Assembly (NCBI RefSeq): GCF_000737715.1 | Contig: NZ_JPRN01000001.1 | Location: forward strand, 310,001-374,000 | DNA length: 64,000 bases | From: Chryseobacterium sp. JM1 | Lineage (GTDB): Bacteria > Bacteroidota > Bacteroidia > Flavobacteriales > Weeksellaceae | Reading direction: 5' to 3' | Shown: positions 16,807 through 26,932 of the stretch, piece by piece | Position numbering within the stretch: the first letter of the stretch is position 1 | Layout: each line of letters begins with the position of its first letter | The notes under the pieces: generated by a model | What the model was told of the DNA's origin: nothing | What the model saw: the letters and a program-made list of their open reading frames with translations, nothing else | Databases searched by the model: none | Position numbers and translations under genes: made by a program

Positions 16807-19800
16807 ATGAAGAAATTAACTACAAGTGTTTTAGCGATAGTTCTTACCGCTTCCTTTGGGATGGTAAGCGCGCAAAATACACCAGGTGATACTTTACAGG
16901 TGAATGACATCCGTGAGATCGTTGTTACAGGTGCACTTGGTCTTAAGAAGAGACAGGATGCTGTGATTACCAGTAATAAAGTTATTGATAATAAGGAGCT
17001 TAATCAGGCCGTTAACCCTAATGCTGCCCAGGCATTAACAGGTAAAGTAGCAGGTTTACAAATTAACACAACAAGTAACTCTGTTAATAGCCAGGCAACG
17101 GTGACAATTAGAGGAGCGAGATCTATCTCAGGGAATAACCAAGCGCTAATTGTAATTGATGGAGCTATATCTACTCTAAGTATCTTTCAACAATTACCAC
17201 CTGAAGTAGTTGAGAGTGTAAACGTCATCAAAGGTCAGCAAGGTTCTGCACTGTATGGTGAAAGAGGAAGTAATGGTGTAATTGTAGTTACAACTAAAAA
17301 AGGAACAAAATCTGAAAAAATACAATTCTCTCTAACATCTTCAATAGATGTATCTTCTGTTTATAAAACACCAATTCGTCAGCAACTTTATGGACAGGGT
17401 TGGACTGGTGAACCTACAGATTTCAGTAGTGTTGAATATGGTGGAGCAAACTGGGTACCATACGAAAACGGTAGCTGGGGGCCGGCATATAATGATCCTC
17501 AGATTGGAGGGCAGTTGTTAGTTGCAGGTATGCCTCAAGCAGATGGAAGTCTGATCTACAGTCCTTTCGCTGCAAGAAAAGATAATGCAGATAAATTCTT
17601 TAAAAATGGAGTTTTGATGCAGAATGGAATTTCCATGAATGTAGGAGGTAAAGATTCTTATTCCTTCTTATCATTCAACAGAGTGGAAAATGATTTCATG
17701 GTTGATGGAGATAAATTAAAAAGAAATACATTATTCTATAAAGGTGGTAAACAACTAGGAAAACTTAGAATTGATGCTACTTTCAACTTTATTGATCAGA
17801 ATACTTCTCAGTCAGGAGCAAACCTTTTCGGACAGCTTATTCAGACTCCTACCAACATTGATGTTAGAAGATATGCTAACTCTGGTATGGATGGACACTG
17901 GACGGCTTTTGCCCGTAGCCCATATTGGTTAAGAGATCATCAGCGTAATGATAATAATACAACAACATTCAACGGTATTATTTCTTTAGGGTATGAGTTC
18001 AACAAAAACATCAGCTTGACATATACTGGAAATATGTCCACAATCTCTAGTGTAATTGAAACTCATACAGACGCATATGGAGCAAAAGAAGCCAGAATGT
18101 ATTCTGGTACAGGTACACCTTATGATGGGACTACATATTTAGATTATGGTGGTACCGCTATTGTATCTGCTTATAATAAATCTGTAAATAAAATCTGGAG
18201 ATATTATGGAGACTTAATGTTAAATTTCGATTATGATTTAACTGATGACATTAACTTTAAGCTTAATTTAGGTAATAACATTCAGGATACAAAAGAGGAT
18301 TATGCACAAGTTGGCGGAACCAATCTACAGATTCCGGGATGGTATAATGTTCAGAATGTACTGAACTCTACACCTTGGTATAACCTTAACAATGGAAAAC
18401 TTAGAAAAAGAAATGTTGCTTGGTTCTCTAACTTAGATTTAGGATACAAAGATTACCTTTTCTTAAATGCAACGTACAGATACGAGCAGTCATCAGCTTT
18501 AAGTATTCGTGAAACACCGCTTGTAGGAGAGGGAGACAGACCATTAAGAAATGAAGGTTATTCTTACTACTCGGTTGGGGCTTCATTTATTCCTACAAAA
18601 GCGTTTAAGAATATCACCGAAGGAGGTATTCTTACTTACGCAAAAGTAAGTGGAGGATTTACAAGAACAGGTAACTCTGTTTTAGATGCTTATGCAGTGG
18701 ATGAGGTGGGTGTTTTCCCAACAGGTTTCCCTTTCGGAACACTTTCATCTTACATCATTAATACAACTCCGGTTTCTCAGGACATCAAGCCTGAATTTAA
18801 CAATACATTGGAAGCCAACTTAAGTTTAGGATTCTTAAAAGATAGAATTACTTTTGATGGATCAGTTTATCAGGTTAAAACTGATGGTTTGATTACCAGA
18901 AGTGGCGTATCTAATGCTACTGGTTTCAATACTGTATTGGATAATGCAGGATCTATGAGAAACAGAGGTTTCGAATTGGAATTGGGTGTAACTCCTTTTA
19001 AATCTAAAGACTTTGAATGGAACCTAAAAGGGTCTTATGCAACATATAAATCTGTTGTTACAAGTTTGGATAATGGAGCTTTATCTGTACCTAGAGGAGC
19101 TGCAGGACAAGGTATTCCAGCAGGTTTTTATGCAGTTTTAGGTGAAAGTGCAAACTCTCTTATGGGTACTGCATATCAAAGAGATCCTGAAGGCAGAATT
19201 ATAGTAGATGATTTAGGTATACCATTAGTAAGTAGCCAGTATAAACTGTTAGGAAAGTTAGATCCGGACTATATTTTAGCATTCAGTACGTCTGTTAGAG
19301 TGAAAGGGTTTACAATCAGTGCTGTTGCAGATTACAGAACTGGAAACAGTTTTATTTCTGAAACTAAAGCACTAATGTCATACGTAGGAACACTTGAAAA
19401 ACAAGCTGACTTTAACCGTGCGAATGGATATGTTGTGCCAAATTCTGTTCAGAATACAGGGACAGCAGCCAATCCAATATATGTTACCAACACCACAACA
19501 GTAGGTGATGATCCAACTTATGCAGGGACTGTAAATTATTTTACAACCAACTATGGAAGTGATATTGCAGAAGAGTTTGTAGTAGATGGTACAGCACTGA
19601 AGGTGAGAGAAATTGCTGTAAGTTATGCTATTCCAAAATCAGTATTGTCAAACACTTTCATTAACAGTATGAGTATTGGTGTGTATGCAAGAAATCCTTT
19701 TGTAATCTATGCAAAAGATAACAGAAATTTTGGTGATCCGGAAATGCAGACTGGAGCTAGTTTAGCGACAAGCCAGTATCCTACCGCTAGAAATTTCGGT

Positions 19801-19824
19801 TTCAATTTTAACATAACTTTCTAA
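16807..19824 (+). CDS. SusC/RagA-family TonB-dependent outer-membrane transporter
   Basis: This 1005-aa protein has a signal peptide (about 1-22, ending VSAQ). A short TonB-box-like stretch IREIVVTGALGLKK leads to the plug (about 45-170, with LTGKVAGLQI and VTIRGARSISGNNQALIVIDG), then a 22-strand barrel ending in the aromatic C-terminus NFGFNFNITF. It forms the energised pore of a SusCD 'pedal bin' pair with the next gene, 10 bp away. The N-terminal carboxypeptidase-regulatory-like domain found in many SusC proteins is absent. No degradative enzyme lies nearby, so the substrate (glycan, peptide or other) cannot be assigned. Confidence 0.92.
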   Translation: MKKLTTSVLAIVLTASFGMVSAQNTPGDTLQVNDIREIVVTGALGLKKRQDAVITSNKVIDNKELNQAVNPNAAQALTGKVAGLQINTTSNSVNSQATVTIRGARSISGNNQALIVIDGAISTLSIFQQLPPEVVESVNVIKGQQGSALYGERGSNGVIVVTTKKGTKSEKIQFSLTSSIDVSSVYKTPIRQQLYGQGWTGEPTDFSSVEYGGANWVPYENGSWGPAYNDPQIGGQLLVAGMPQADGSLIYSPFAARKDNADKFFKNGVLMQNGISMNVGGKDSYSFLSFNRVENDFMVDGDKLKRNTLFYKGGKQLGKLRIDATFNFIDQNTSQSGANLFGQLIQTPTNIDVRRYANSGMDGHWTAFARSPYWLRDHQRNDNNTTTFNGIISLGYEFNKNISLTYTGNMSTISSVIETHTDAYGAKEARMYSGTGTPYDGTTYLDYGGTAIVSAYNKSVNKIWRYYGDLMLNFDYDLTDDINFKLNLGNNIQDTKEDYAQVGGTNLQIPGWYNVQNVLNSTPWYNLNNGKLRKRNVAWFSNLDLGYKDYLFLNATYRYEQSSALSIRETPLVGEGDRPLRNEGYSYYSVGASFIPTKAFKNITEGGILTYAKVSGGFTRTGNSVLDAYAVDEVGVFPTGFPFGTLSSYIINTTPVSQDIKPEFNNTLEANLSLGFLKDRITFDGSVYQVKTDGLITRSGVSNATGFNTVLDNAGSMRNRGFELELGVTPFKSKDFEWNLKGSYATYKSVVTSLDNGALSVPRGAAGQGIPAGFYAVLGESANSLMGTAYQRDPEGRIIVDDLGIPLVSSQYKLLGKLDPDYILAFSTSVRVKGFTISAVADYRTGNSFISETKALMSYVGTLEKQADFNRANGYVVPNSVQNTGTAANPIYVTNTTTVGDDPTYAGTVNYFTTNYGSDIAEEFVVDGTALKVREIAVSYAIPKSVLSNTFINSMSIGVYARNPFVIYAKDNRNFGDPEMQTGASLATSQYPTARNFGFNFNITF

Positions 19825-19834
19825 AATTCTAAAA

Positions 19835-21463
19835 ATGAATAAATTAAAATATATAATTTCGTCCGTTATAGTGGCGGCTTCATTAACATCTTGTAATGAT
19901 TACCTGGATATTAATGAAAACCCAAACTCTATCCATGCAGAGAATATTACGCCTGAGCTCATATTGCCAGGTGCTATGGCACAGTCTTACAGAGCACAGG
20001 CAGGAGATATGATGCAGTTTGGTAATTTAATGATGAACTCTTGGGCTGGAGATGTATACCATTACGGTGGATTATACCCAAATGAATTTTCACTTTCAGC
20101 TGTCAATAGCCAATTTTATGATGGAATTTGGGATAACATCTACCAAAATGTTAACAATTTTGTTGTAATTGAAAAGTATCCAAACGGAAATCATGCCCAG
20201 GATAAATATGTTGCAATGGCTAAAGTGATGAAAGCTTTTTATATGCAGTATATTGTAGACTTATATGGAAATGCTCCTTATACAGAGGCATTTAAAGGTC
20301 AGAACAATCTTGCTCCGAAATATGATAAGGATGTTGATATTTACAAATCACTTATTACCAATTTGGATGAAGCAGTTGCTTTAATAGATTTAGATGATGA
20401 AGCTGCAGTGGATCCTGCGGGTAAGGACATCATTTTTGGAGGTGATATGGCTAAATGGAAAGCTTTTGCATATACAGTTAAACTTAGATTCCTGTTAAGA
20501 ATGTCAAATGTTACCGGTGATCTTGCTACTTACCGTAATGCTCAGTTGTCTGCATTAAGTACTGCATCTGGTATGGGTACAGGTTTAATGACAACAGATG
20601 TTATTGAAAAACCGGGTTATTCAAGTTCTGATAATGATAAACTGAATCCATTTGCATTCAATTATTTTTATAATACAACACCTGCTGAGGTTCAAAATCA
20701 TATCGTAATTACGTCCTCAGAACATTTGGCGATTGCTTTGAATGGAAACGTTGAAGCTAATACCACTGCAGAATACCAGAAATTCAACGGAGTTGTAGAT
20801 CCTCGTAGATTTAGATTATTTACTAACGTTAACTATAATGGTGTACAAAAGGTAAAAGGGGTGAGACAGGGTGCTACTTCAGGTCAGCCTGGGGCTCCTA
20901 CAGATAATCAGTCGGTTTCAAAATTAGCAGGTGGAAATCTGGCAGGAAGTGGAACTTTTGCTAATGCTGGACAGCTACTGACTTTAGCGAATGCGAGAGG
21001 AGGTGTGGTAATGTCGCTTGCGGAGATAAAGCTTTTATTGGCTGAGGCTTCTTTAAGATATCCTGCATTATTTACTGGTGGACAGACTGCCTTTAATGCT
21101 GCAATTTCTGCTTCTGCAACTTGGCTTGGTGTTACAGCAGCAAATACAAACAACTATCTTACACTTATTGCTGCGAAACCAGGTTTAGGTTGGACTGGGA
21201 CAGATGCTCAAAAATTGGAGGCTATTATGACTCAAAAATGGCTGGCGCTTACCAATGTAAACCCGACAGAGATGTATATTGAATATAACAGAACTAACCT
21301 TCCTTATAACCCGGTTGCTGTAAATGCAGTAAAACCTAGAAGACCTTACAGATTAGTTTATCCTAATTCTGAGTTTGCTACCAATTCAGCAAACGTACCA
21401 AATATCGGAAGTGATGTTGTATTTACTAAAAACCAATACACTCCTTTCTGGAACCAAAATTAA
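19835..21463 (+). CDS. SusD/RagB-family surface lipoprotein
   Basis: The 542-aa lipoprotein has a signal peptide with lipobox SLTSC (lipidated Cys20) followed by NDYLDINENPNSI, the hallmark start of the SusD-like group usually partnered with short SusC proteins. TPR-like helical repeats fill the rest, including the KLRFLLRMSN and EIKLLLAEASLR helices. It acts as the surface lid that captures ligand for the adjacent SusC. The gene begins 10 bp after susC and is followed by a strong terminator, so the pair is a two-gene operon. Confidence 0.92.
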   Translation: MNKLKYIISSVIVAASLTSCNDYLDINENPNSIHAENITPELILPGAMAQSYRAQAGDMMQFGNLMMNSWAGDVYHYGGLYPNEFSLSAVNSQFYDGIWDNIYQNVNNFVVIEKYPNGNHAQDKYVAMAKVMKAFYMQYIVDLYGNAPYTEAFKGQNNLAPKYDKDVDIYKSLITNLDEAVALIDLDDEAAVDPAGKDIIFGGDMAKWKAFAYTVKLRFLLRMSNVTGDLATYRNAQLSALSTASGMGTGLMTTDVIEKPGYSSSDNDKLNPFAFNYFYNTTPAEVQNHIVITSSEHLAIALNGNVEANTTAEYQKFNGVVDPRRFRLFTNVNYNGVQKVKGVRQGATSGQPGAPTDNQSVSKLAGGNLAGSGTFANAGQLLTLANARGGVVMSLAEIKLLLAEASLRYPALFTGGQTAFNAAISASATWLGVTAANTNNYLTLIAAKPGLGWTGTDAQKLEAIMTQKWLALTNVNPTEMYIEYNRTNLPYNPVAVNAVKPRRPYRLVYPNSEFATNSANVPNIGSDVVFTKNQYTPFWNQN

Positions 21464-21486
21464 TTCAACAATTTTGAATATATTTA

Positions 21487-21514
21487 AAGACCGCCTTTAG
21501 GCGGTTTTTTTTGT
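21487..21514 (+). terminator. Terminator after the first SusCD pair
   Basis: ACCGCC and GGCGGT flank a four-base loop, followed by eight Ts. A near-identical GC core ends the lipocalin gene at 26831. Confidence 0.92.
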
Positions 21515-21822
21515 TTTATGACTTCATAGCTCGCGTTTTAAGGTGAATAATATAATATGCATAGCATTGTTGTTTTTTAAATGATATTTTATATTTTTCA
21601 TTTTGATGTGATTAATTGTTTTGATAATCAATATGTTATTTGATTTTTTTGGATATTTTATATAGAGAATATCAATTGAAATAATGTTGTAGTTTTCCGA
21701 AAAAAAATATTGTTAAAATGATTTGTTTTTGTTAATTGACTTGTTTTTAACTTAATTTAATAATTTTTTTTATATAAATTTTGAAAAATTATGAATATTT
21801 GATATTTTTTTTAAATTTTGCT
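21515..21822. other. AT-rich intergenic region before the second susC
   Basis: About 310 bp of very AT-rich DNA with no credible gene. It resembles the region before the first susC in composition, and only the promoter block at the right edge is recognisable. Confidence 0.5.
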
Positions 21823-21852
21823 TTGTGATTTTAAGAAAGTTTTACAAATTTG
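21823..21852 (+). promoter_or_regulatory. Shared SusCD promoter block, copy 2
   Basis: TTG at 21823-21825, a 19-nt spacer and CAAATTTG (one mismatch from TAnnTTTG). The block GTGATTTTAAGAAAGTTT matches 16749-16766 exactly. The ATG at 21878 lies about 25 nt downstream, so the in-frame TTG at 21818 cannot be the start. Confidence 0.7.
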
Positions 21853-21877
21853 TACAGTCACAAAATTAAAATTTGAT

Positions 21878-24874
21878 ATGAAGAAACTAACAGCAAGTCT
21901 GCTTGTTTTGGTATTGTCATCATCTATCGCTGTTGCACATGCCCAGCAAAAGAATGATACCATCAAAACAAAAGAAATTGAGGGGGTAGTAGTAACTGCA
22001 CTCGGAATTAAAAGAGAGAAGAAATCTTTGGGATATGCTTCTCAGGAAATTAAGGCAAGTGCTCTTTCTGATGGAACAACAAATACCGGAAATATCGGAG
22101 CCCAATTATCAGGTAAAGTAGCTGGTCTTAATGTTACAACAAATAACAATTTTGGTGGTTCAGCAAACTTACTCATTAGAGGCGTAAAATCATTAGGAGG
22201 AGGAAATCCATTGATTGTAATTGATGGATCACCGGTCAATAACACGTATACCCAGGAAAAAAATGTAGATTATGGAAATGCTCTGTCTGATATTAACCAG
22301 GAAGATATAGAATCAATTAACGTCCTGAAAGGTGCAGCAGCATCCGCATTATACGGGGAAAGGGGGTTAAACGGTGTTATTGTTATTACTACTAAAAACG
22401 GAAAAGGAAAAGACGATGGATCTTGGGGAGTTACTTTATCATCCTCAATAAATGTTGGTTTTGTTGATAAATCAACATTTCCGGAATATCAGACAAGATA
22501 TGGAGCTGGATATTCTCAAAAATTTGGTACGCAAGGACCGGGTGGGCTGAATAATGCGAATTTTGGAGCAGATGCATCATGGGGACCAAAATTTGATCCA
22601 AATTTATTAGTATACCAATGGGATTCTTTTGATCCGACATCTCCCAATTATGGTAAAGCAACACCCTGGGTAGCTGCTAAAAATGGACCTATTACATTTT
22701 TCAATAACCCAACTACTTATAATAACACTGTAACTTTAGAAAAAGGAGAAAAAGGAAAAAATATTAGCTTTACCTATGATAATATGATGATGGATGGTCT
22801 TATGCCTAATTCTCATATCAATAAGAATACTTTCTCCTTAAAAGTTAATTATGATCTGACTTCTAAATTACATACTTCTTTCTATTCTACAATGACTTTA
22901 CAGGATACAAAAGGACGTAGTGTGACAGGTTATAATGATAATACAATGAGTAATTTCAGACAGTGGTGGCAAACTAACGTGGATATGGCTGAGCTAGAAA
23001 GAGCTTATTTTACTAATGTTAATCCTGCTATTGCCAGTGCGGTAAATAACTACGGAAATGTTAGCTGGAACAGGAAATCTGCAGGTAATGGAGCGCCTGC
23101 ATATTGGAATAACCCTTATTTCCAAGCATATCAGAATTATACAACTGATAGAAGAAACAGAAATTTTTCCTATGCACAGGTAACCTATGATTTACTGGAT
23201 AATATTTCTGTTACTGGGAAAGTTTCTTATGACAGATCTAATCTTTTTGCTGAAAACAGATTAGCAGTAGGTTCTATAGCGCAAGCGTTTGGTCAGTCAG
23301 GAAATGATGTTTCTTCCGGGTATGCAAGACGTGATGTACTAAGAACGGAGACCAACTATGATTTAATGGCCAATTATAAATTTAACATTACTGATGACAT
23401 CAACGTTTCTGGAGTTTTAGGTGGAAACATAAGACGAAATTATTTTAATTCTGTTTTCGGTTCCACAGAAGGAGGATTGGTAGTTCCAGGGTTTTATGCT
23501 TTGTCAAACTCTAAAAAATCACCTTTGGCATCGGATGAAAATGAATTTACTACACAAACAAATTCAGGATACATAACGGCTTCGTTCGATTTCTTTAAAA
23601 AATTCTATATAGATGGGACTTGGAGAGTAGACCAAAGTTCAACATTACCAGCTGGTAATAACGTATATAACTATCCTTCAGTAACGACCTCTATCATTAT
23701 GTCAGAAATTTTGGATACTAAAAGTTGGATGAATTTCTGGAAATTAAGAGCAAACTATGCTGAAGTGGGAGGTACAGCAGACCCGTATATGCTAACTAAC
23801 AACTACAGATCTGCAGGTATTTTATCGACTGTAGGTATATATAATTCAATACTGAATCAAGCTGACCCTAACTTAAAGCCCCAAAGATCTAAAGAATTTG
23901 AAGTAGGTACAGAAGCTCATTTCTTAAAAGATAGAATTACAGTTGATTTTGCTTATTATAAAACAAAAACTATTGATCAGATCATTACGCTTCCTGTATC
24001 CTCAGGAACAGGATATACAGGTAAAGTGATCAATGCAGGAAGAATAGATAATACCGGATTTGAAGTACAGCTAGGCTTGGTTCCTATAAAATCAAAAGAT
24101 TTTACATGGAATATTGATGCTAACTGGTCTAAAAATAAAAACGAGGTTATGAGTTTATACCCTGGAATTACCAATCTTTTATTGAATAGCTTCCAGGGTG
24201 GAGTTTCTCTGAATGCAAGAGTTGGTGAAGCATGGGGTACGCTAATTGGTGGAGATTATGTTTATTTGAATGGACAAAGAGTTATTGACCCTACAACAGG
24301 TATTTACCAAATTAAGGCAAACCAAATTATTGGTAATACAACTCCTGACTGGATTGGGGGTATAAGAAATAGCTTTAGTTATAAAGGCTTCTCGTTAAGT
24401 TTCTTAATTGATATGCGTAAAGGTGGGGATATCTTCTCTACAGATATGTATTACGGTATGGATACAGGACTTTACAAAGAAACTGCTATCGGAGACTATA
24501 GAGATAAAGATGTTATACTTCCAGGAGTTTTGCCAGATGGTTCTCCTAACAATATTGCGTTGTCACAATTTACAACAGGAAGTAATTACGGATATGAGAC
24601 TCAGCCGGCAAAAGAATTTGTTTATGATGGATCATTTATCAAATTAAGAGAGGCCAGTATTGGGTATATGCTTCCTAAATCTTTATTGGCAGGAACAAAA
24701 ATCTATGACGCGAAAATTTCTATTGTTGGTAGAAACTTATGGATTATTCACAAAAATCTACCATATGCTGATCCTGAAGCTATGATTGGTGGAGGAATCA
24801 ATTCTTATGGGTGGTCAATTGGATCAATGCCAACGACAAGAGATATAGGAGTAAATGTTACATTCAAATTTTAA
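21878..24874 (+). CDS. SusC/RagA-family TonB-dependent transporter, second copy
   Basis: I start this at MKKLTASLL, giving 998 aa, because the promoter covers the upstream in-frame TTG. The signal peptide ends near AHAQ. IEGVVVTALGIKREKKSLGYA is the classic SusC start after the TonB box, then come the plug (GKVAGLNV, LIRGVKSLGGGNPLIVIDG) and a barrel ending TRDIGVNVTFKF. Like the first copy it lacks the N-terminal regulatory-like domain. The two SusC proteins share ends but are clearly diverged, so this is an old duplication or two separate systems. The substrate is unknown. Confidence 0.92.
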   Translation: MKKLTASLLVLVLSSSIAVAHAQQKNDTIKTKEIEGVVVTALGIKREKKSLGYASQEIKASALSDGTTNTGNIGAQLSGKVAGLNVTTNNNFGGSANLLIRGVKSLGGGNPLIVIDGSPVNNTYTQEKNVDYGNALSDINQEDIESINVLKGAAASALYGERGLNGVIVITTKNGKGKDDGSWGVTLSSSINVGFVDKSTFPEYQTRYGAGYSQKFGTQGPGGLNNANFGADASWGPKFDPNLLVYQWDSFDPTSPNYGKATPWVAAKNGPITFFNNPTTYNNTVTLEKGEKGKNISFTYDNMMMDGLMPNSHINKNTFSLKVNYDLTSKLHTSFYSTMTLQDTKGRSVTGYNDNTMSNFRQWWQTNVDMAELERAYFTNVNPAIASAVNNYGNVSWNRKSAGNGAPAYWNNPYFQAYQNYTTDRRNRNFSYAQVTYDLLDNISVTGKVSYDRSNLFAENRLAVGSIAQAFGQSGNDVSSGYARRDVLRTETNYDLMANYKFNITDDINVSGVLGGNIRRNYFNSVFGSTEGGLVVPGFYALSNSKKSPLASDENEFTTQTNSGYITASFDFFKKFYIDGTWRVDQSSTLPAGNNVYNYPSVTTSIIMSEILDTKSWMNFWKLRANYAEVGGTADPYMLTNNYRSAGILSTVGIYNSILNQADPNLKPQRSKEFEVGTEAHFLKDRITVDFAYYKTKTIDQIITLPVSSGTGYTGKVINAGRIDNTGFEVQLGLVPIKSKDFTWNIDANWSKNKNEVMSLYPGITNLLLNSFQGGVSLNARVGEAWGTLIGGDYVYLNGQRVIDPTTGIYQIKANQIIGNTTPDWIGGIRNSFSYKGFSLSFLIDMRKGGDIFSTDMYYGMDTGLYKETAIGDYRDKDVILPGVLPDGSPNNIALSQFTTGSNYGYETQPAKEFVYDGSFIKLREASIGYMLPKSLLAGTKIYDAKISIVGRNLWIIHKNLPYADPEAMIGGGINSYGWSIGSMPTTRDIGVNVTFKF

Positions 24875-24884
24875 AAAATCAACA

Positions 24885-26330
24885 ATGAAAAATATATTAA
24901 AAACAGCCTTAACTGGTATACTTATATCGGCAAGTTTGGTATCATGTCAAAGTGATATGACCTCGCTGAATGAAGATCCGAAGCATCCATCGACGCTACC
25001 GTCAGAAAATTTACTGGCAACTGCATTATTTCAGTCTTCTTATTATATGGATAATCCCAGCGTGAATTTTAACAATTATCGTTTTTTCACACAGCAATGG
25101 GCAGAAGGTCAGTATCCACAGGAGACTCAGTATGATTTGGTGACGAGAAACCAGCCTAGGAATCATTTTAACAGAATGTATGTATACAGTCTGAATAATA
25201 TTAGACAGGCTAAAGAAAATCTAAAAAAGGAAGTAGAAACTGAAGATATTCGTACTAATAAATTAGCAACTTTAGAAATTGAAGAAATTTTCATTTGGGA
25301 AAATCTGGTGGATACTTTTGGTGACGTTCCTTATTCCGAGGCGTTTAAACCAAATGAAATTTTAACACCAAAATATGATGATGCTAAAACAATCTATATT
25401 GATTTAATTAAAAGGATTGATGCTGCTATTGCAACTATAAAACCTTCAGTTAAAGGGTATGCTCCAATTACTGGAGACTATTCCGGGGATTTGGTATATT
25501 CCGGAAATATGCCCAAGTGGATAAAATTTGCAAATTCTGTTAAATTAAGATTAGGGATAAACTTAGCTGATGTTGATCCTACATTGGCAAAAGCAACGGT
25601 TGAGTCAGCCATCGCAGGAGGAGTTATTGCTTCTGAAGAGGATGCCTATAAATTTAAATATGATGGAAACACATTCTCAAATCCTGTTTTTGATAACTTA
25701 GTAGCTTCAAACAGAGACGATTTTGTTCCTAGTGAAATAGTGATCAATACCATGAATAGCTTGTCAGATCCACGAATGGAAAAATGGTTTACAAAAGTTG
25801 GGGAAATCTATAAAGGAGGAGTTTTTGGTGAATTGAATGATCCATATTCTGATTTTTCTCACTTAAACAACTATTTTAGATCCTCAACAACAGCTTCAAA
25901 CTTATTAAGTTATACAGAAGTGAATTTTCTTAAAGCCGAAGCGGCAGCAAGAGGATATACTGCTGGTGGCACAGCTGTAGATCTTTACGCTACTGCAGTT
26001 ACTTCATCTATGAAAGAAAATGGAGTTGCAGATGCTGCTATTGATGCCTATTTAGCTGCCAATCCTTATAATGCAGTTAACTGGAAACAGTCTATCGGAG
26101 TTCAGGCCTGGATTGCTATGTTCAACAAAGGATTTGCCTGCTGGAATTTTACAAGACGTTTGGATAATCCAACTCTTGTGAATCCTCCAAAATCTAACCT
26201 GTCTTCTGTACCATACAGAATGCCTTATTCAGATCAGGAATATGTATTGAATGGAGCTAACGTTAATGCAGCAGCCAGTAAAATTGGAGGTGATAAAGCC
26301 ACTACAAAATTATTCTGGGATAAATTTTAA
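24885..26330 (+). CDS. SusD/RagB-family surface lipoprotein, second copy
   Basis: I chose ATG at 24885 (MKNILKTAL) over the in-frame start at 24855 because it gives a proper lipoprotein signal with lipobox SLVSC (Cys21) and does not overlap susC. The 481-aa protein has MTSLNEDPKHPS after the Cys, the SusD-type GDVPYSEAF and LTPKYDDAKTIY helices, and a KLRLGINLADVDP helix matching the first SusD. It lies 10 bp after its susC. A small lipocalin-like lipoprotein follows 45 bp later and may belong to the same operon. Confidence 0.92.
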   Translation: MKNILKTALTGILISASLVSCQSDMTSLNEDPKHPSTLPSENLLATALFQSSYYMDNPSVNFNNYRFFTQQWAEGQYPQETQYDLVTRNQPRNHFNRMYVYSLNNIRQAKENLKKEVETEDIRTNKLATLEIEEIFIWENLVDTFGDVPYSEAFKPNEILTPKYDDAKTIYIDLIKRIDAAIATIKPSVKGYAPITGDYSGDLVYSGNMPKWIKFANSVKLRLGINLADVDPTLAKATVESAIAGGVIASEEDAYKFKYDGNTFSNPVFDNLVASNRDDFVPSEIVINTMNSLSDPRMEKWFTKVGEIYKGGVFGELNDPYSDFSHLNNYFRSSTTASNLLSYTEVNFLKAEAAARGYTAGGTAVDLYATAVTSSMKENGVADAAIDAYLAANPYNAVNWKQSIGVQAWIAMFNKGFACWNFTRRLDNPTLVNPPKSNLSSVPYRMPYSDQEYVLNGANVNAAASKIGGDKATTKLFWDKF

Positions 26331-26375
26331 TCTATCGGCTAAAAATTATAGCTTAGCTAAAGTAAATATTTAAAT

Positions 26376-26819
26376 ATGAAATTTTTTTTTGGAATTTGTC
26401 TTTTTATGACTGTTATCTCATGTTCAGGTAATGACGACAATGAGAATACACCTGTGGAAAGTGTAAGTATCAATGGTAGCTGGAAACCTTATAAATATGA
26501 ATTCAGGGGAAAAAGCATTCTCTTAAATGACTGTGATAAAAAAGGGGAAATATCAATAAACTCTGATTTTTCCGGTACTTATGAGAGATATGCACTTTCT
26601 TCTACCGGTAGTTGTGATCATATTGATTCTTTCGGTGGTAAATGGTCTTATGACAATAGCAGTCTTACAATAACTTATAATGAGGCAGGTACTGTTAAAA
26701 CATTAAAAAAGACAGTTCAGTCATTCACTAATGTTGAGTTAAGAATTTCGGATAATTCCAAAGACTTAGACGATACGCCCGGGAATGACATGGCAACCTT
26801 AGTTTTTGTTAAACAATGA
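26376..26819 (+). CDS. Lipocalin-like lipoprotein
   Basis: The 147-aa protein has a short signal with lipobox VISC (Cys16) followed by an acidic Asp/Asn-rich linker (GNDDNEN), which in Bacteroidota often marks surface export. The body matches the small lipocalin-like domain: INGSWKPYKYEF at the start, two Cys (about residues 51 and 72) in a possible disulfide, then GGKWSYDNSSLTITY strands. The ligand is unknown. It follows susD by 45 bp and ends at a strong terminator, so it may be a third component of the second SusCD unit. Confidence 0.75.
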   Translation: MKFFFGICLFMTVISCSGNDDNENTPVESVSINGSWKPYKYEFRGKSILLNDCDKKGEISINSDFSGTYERYALSSTGSCDHIDSFGGKWSYDNSSLTITYNEAGTVKTLKKTVQSFTNVELRISDNSKDLDDTPGNDMATLVFVKQ

Positions 26820-26829
26820 TATTCTTATA

Positions 26830-26858
26830 TAAACCGCCTTCGGGCGGTTTTTTTATTT
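26830..26858 (+). terminator. Terminator after the lipocalin gene
   Basis: AAACCGCC, loop TTCG and GGCGGTTT, followed by a T-run. This is a UUCG-type tetraloop stem. Confidence 0.93.
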
Positions 26859-26861
26859 CCG

Positions 26862-26869
26862 TATATTTG
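26862..26869 (+). promoter_or_regulatory. Candidate -7 element of argS
   Basis: TATATTTG matches TAnnTTTG exactly, 64 bp before the argS ATG. No TTG stands at the expected -33 position, which falls within the upstream terminator. Confidence 0.45.
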
Positions 26870-26932
26870 TACTTTAAAATTTTGAGAAGAAAAGACTATT
26901 CCCCATAGTCTTAAAAAAAGTAATAGATACAC

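Noticed and set aside
21818..21877. Upstream in-frame TTG start for the second susC
   Set aside because: It overlaps the promoter block; the signal peptide starts at 21878.
24855..24884. Upstream in-frame start for the second susD
   Set aside because: It lies within the end of susC and would move the lipoprotein signal away from the N-terminus.
16807..26819. Polysaccharide utilisation locus
   Set aside because: There are two SusCD pairs but no carbohydrate-active enzyme or dedicated regulator, so a glycan substrate cannot be claimed.
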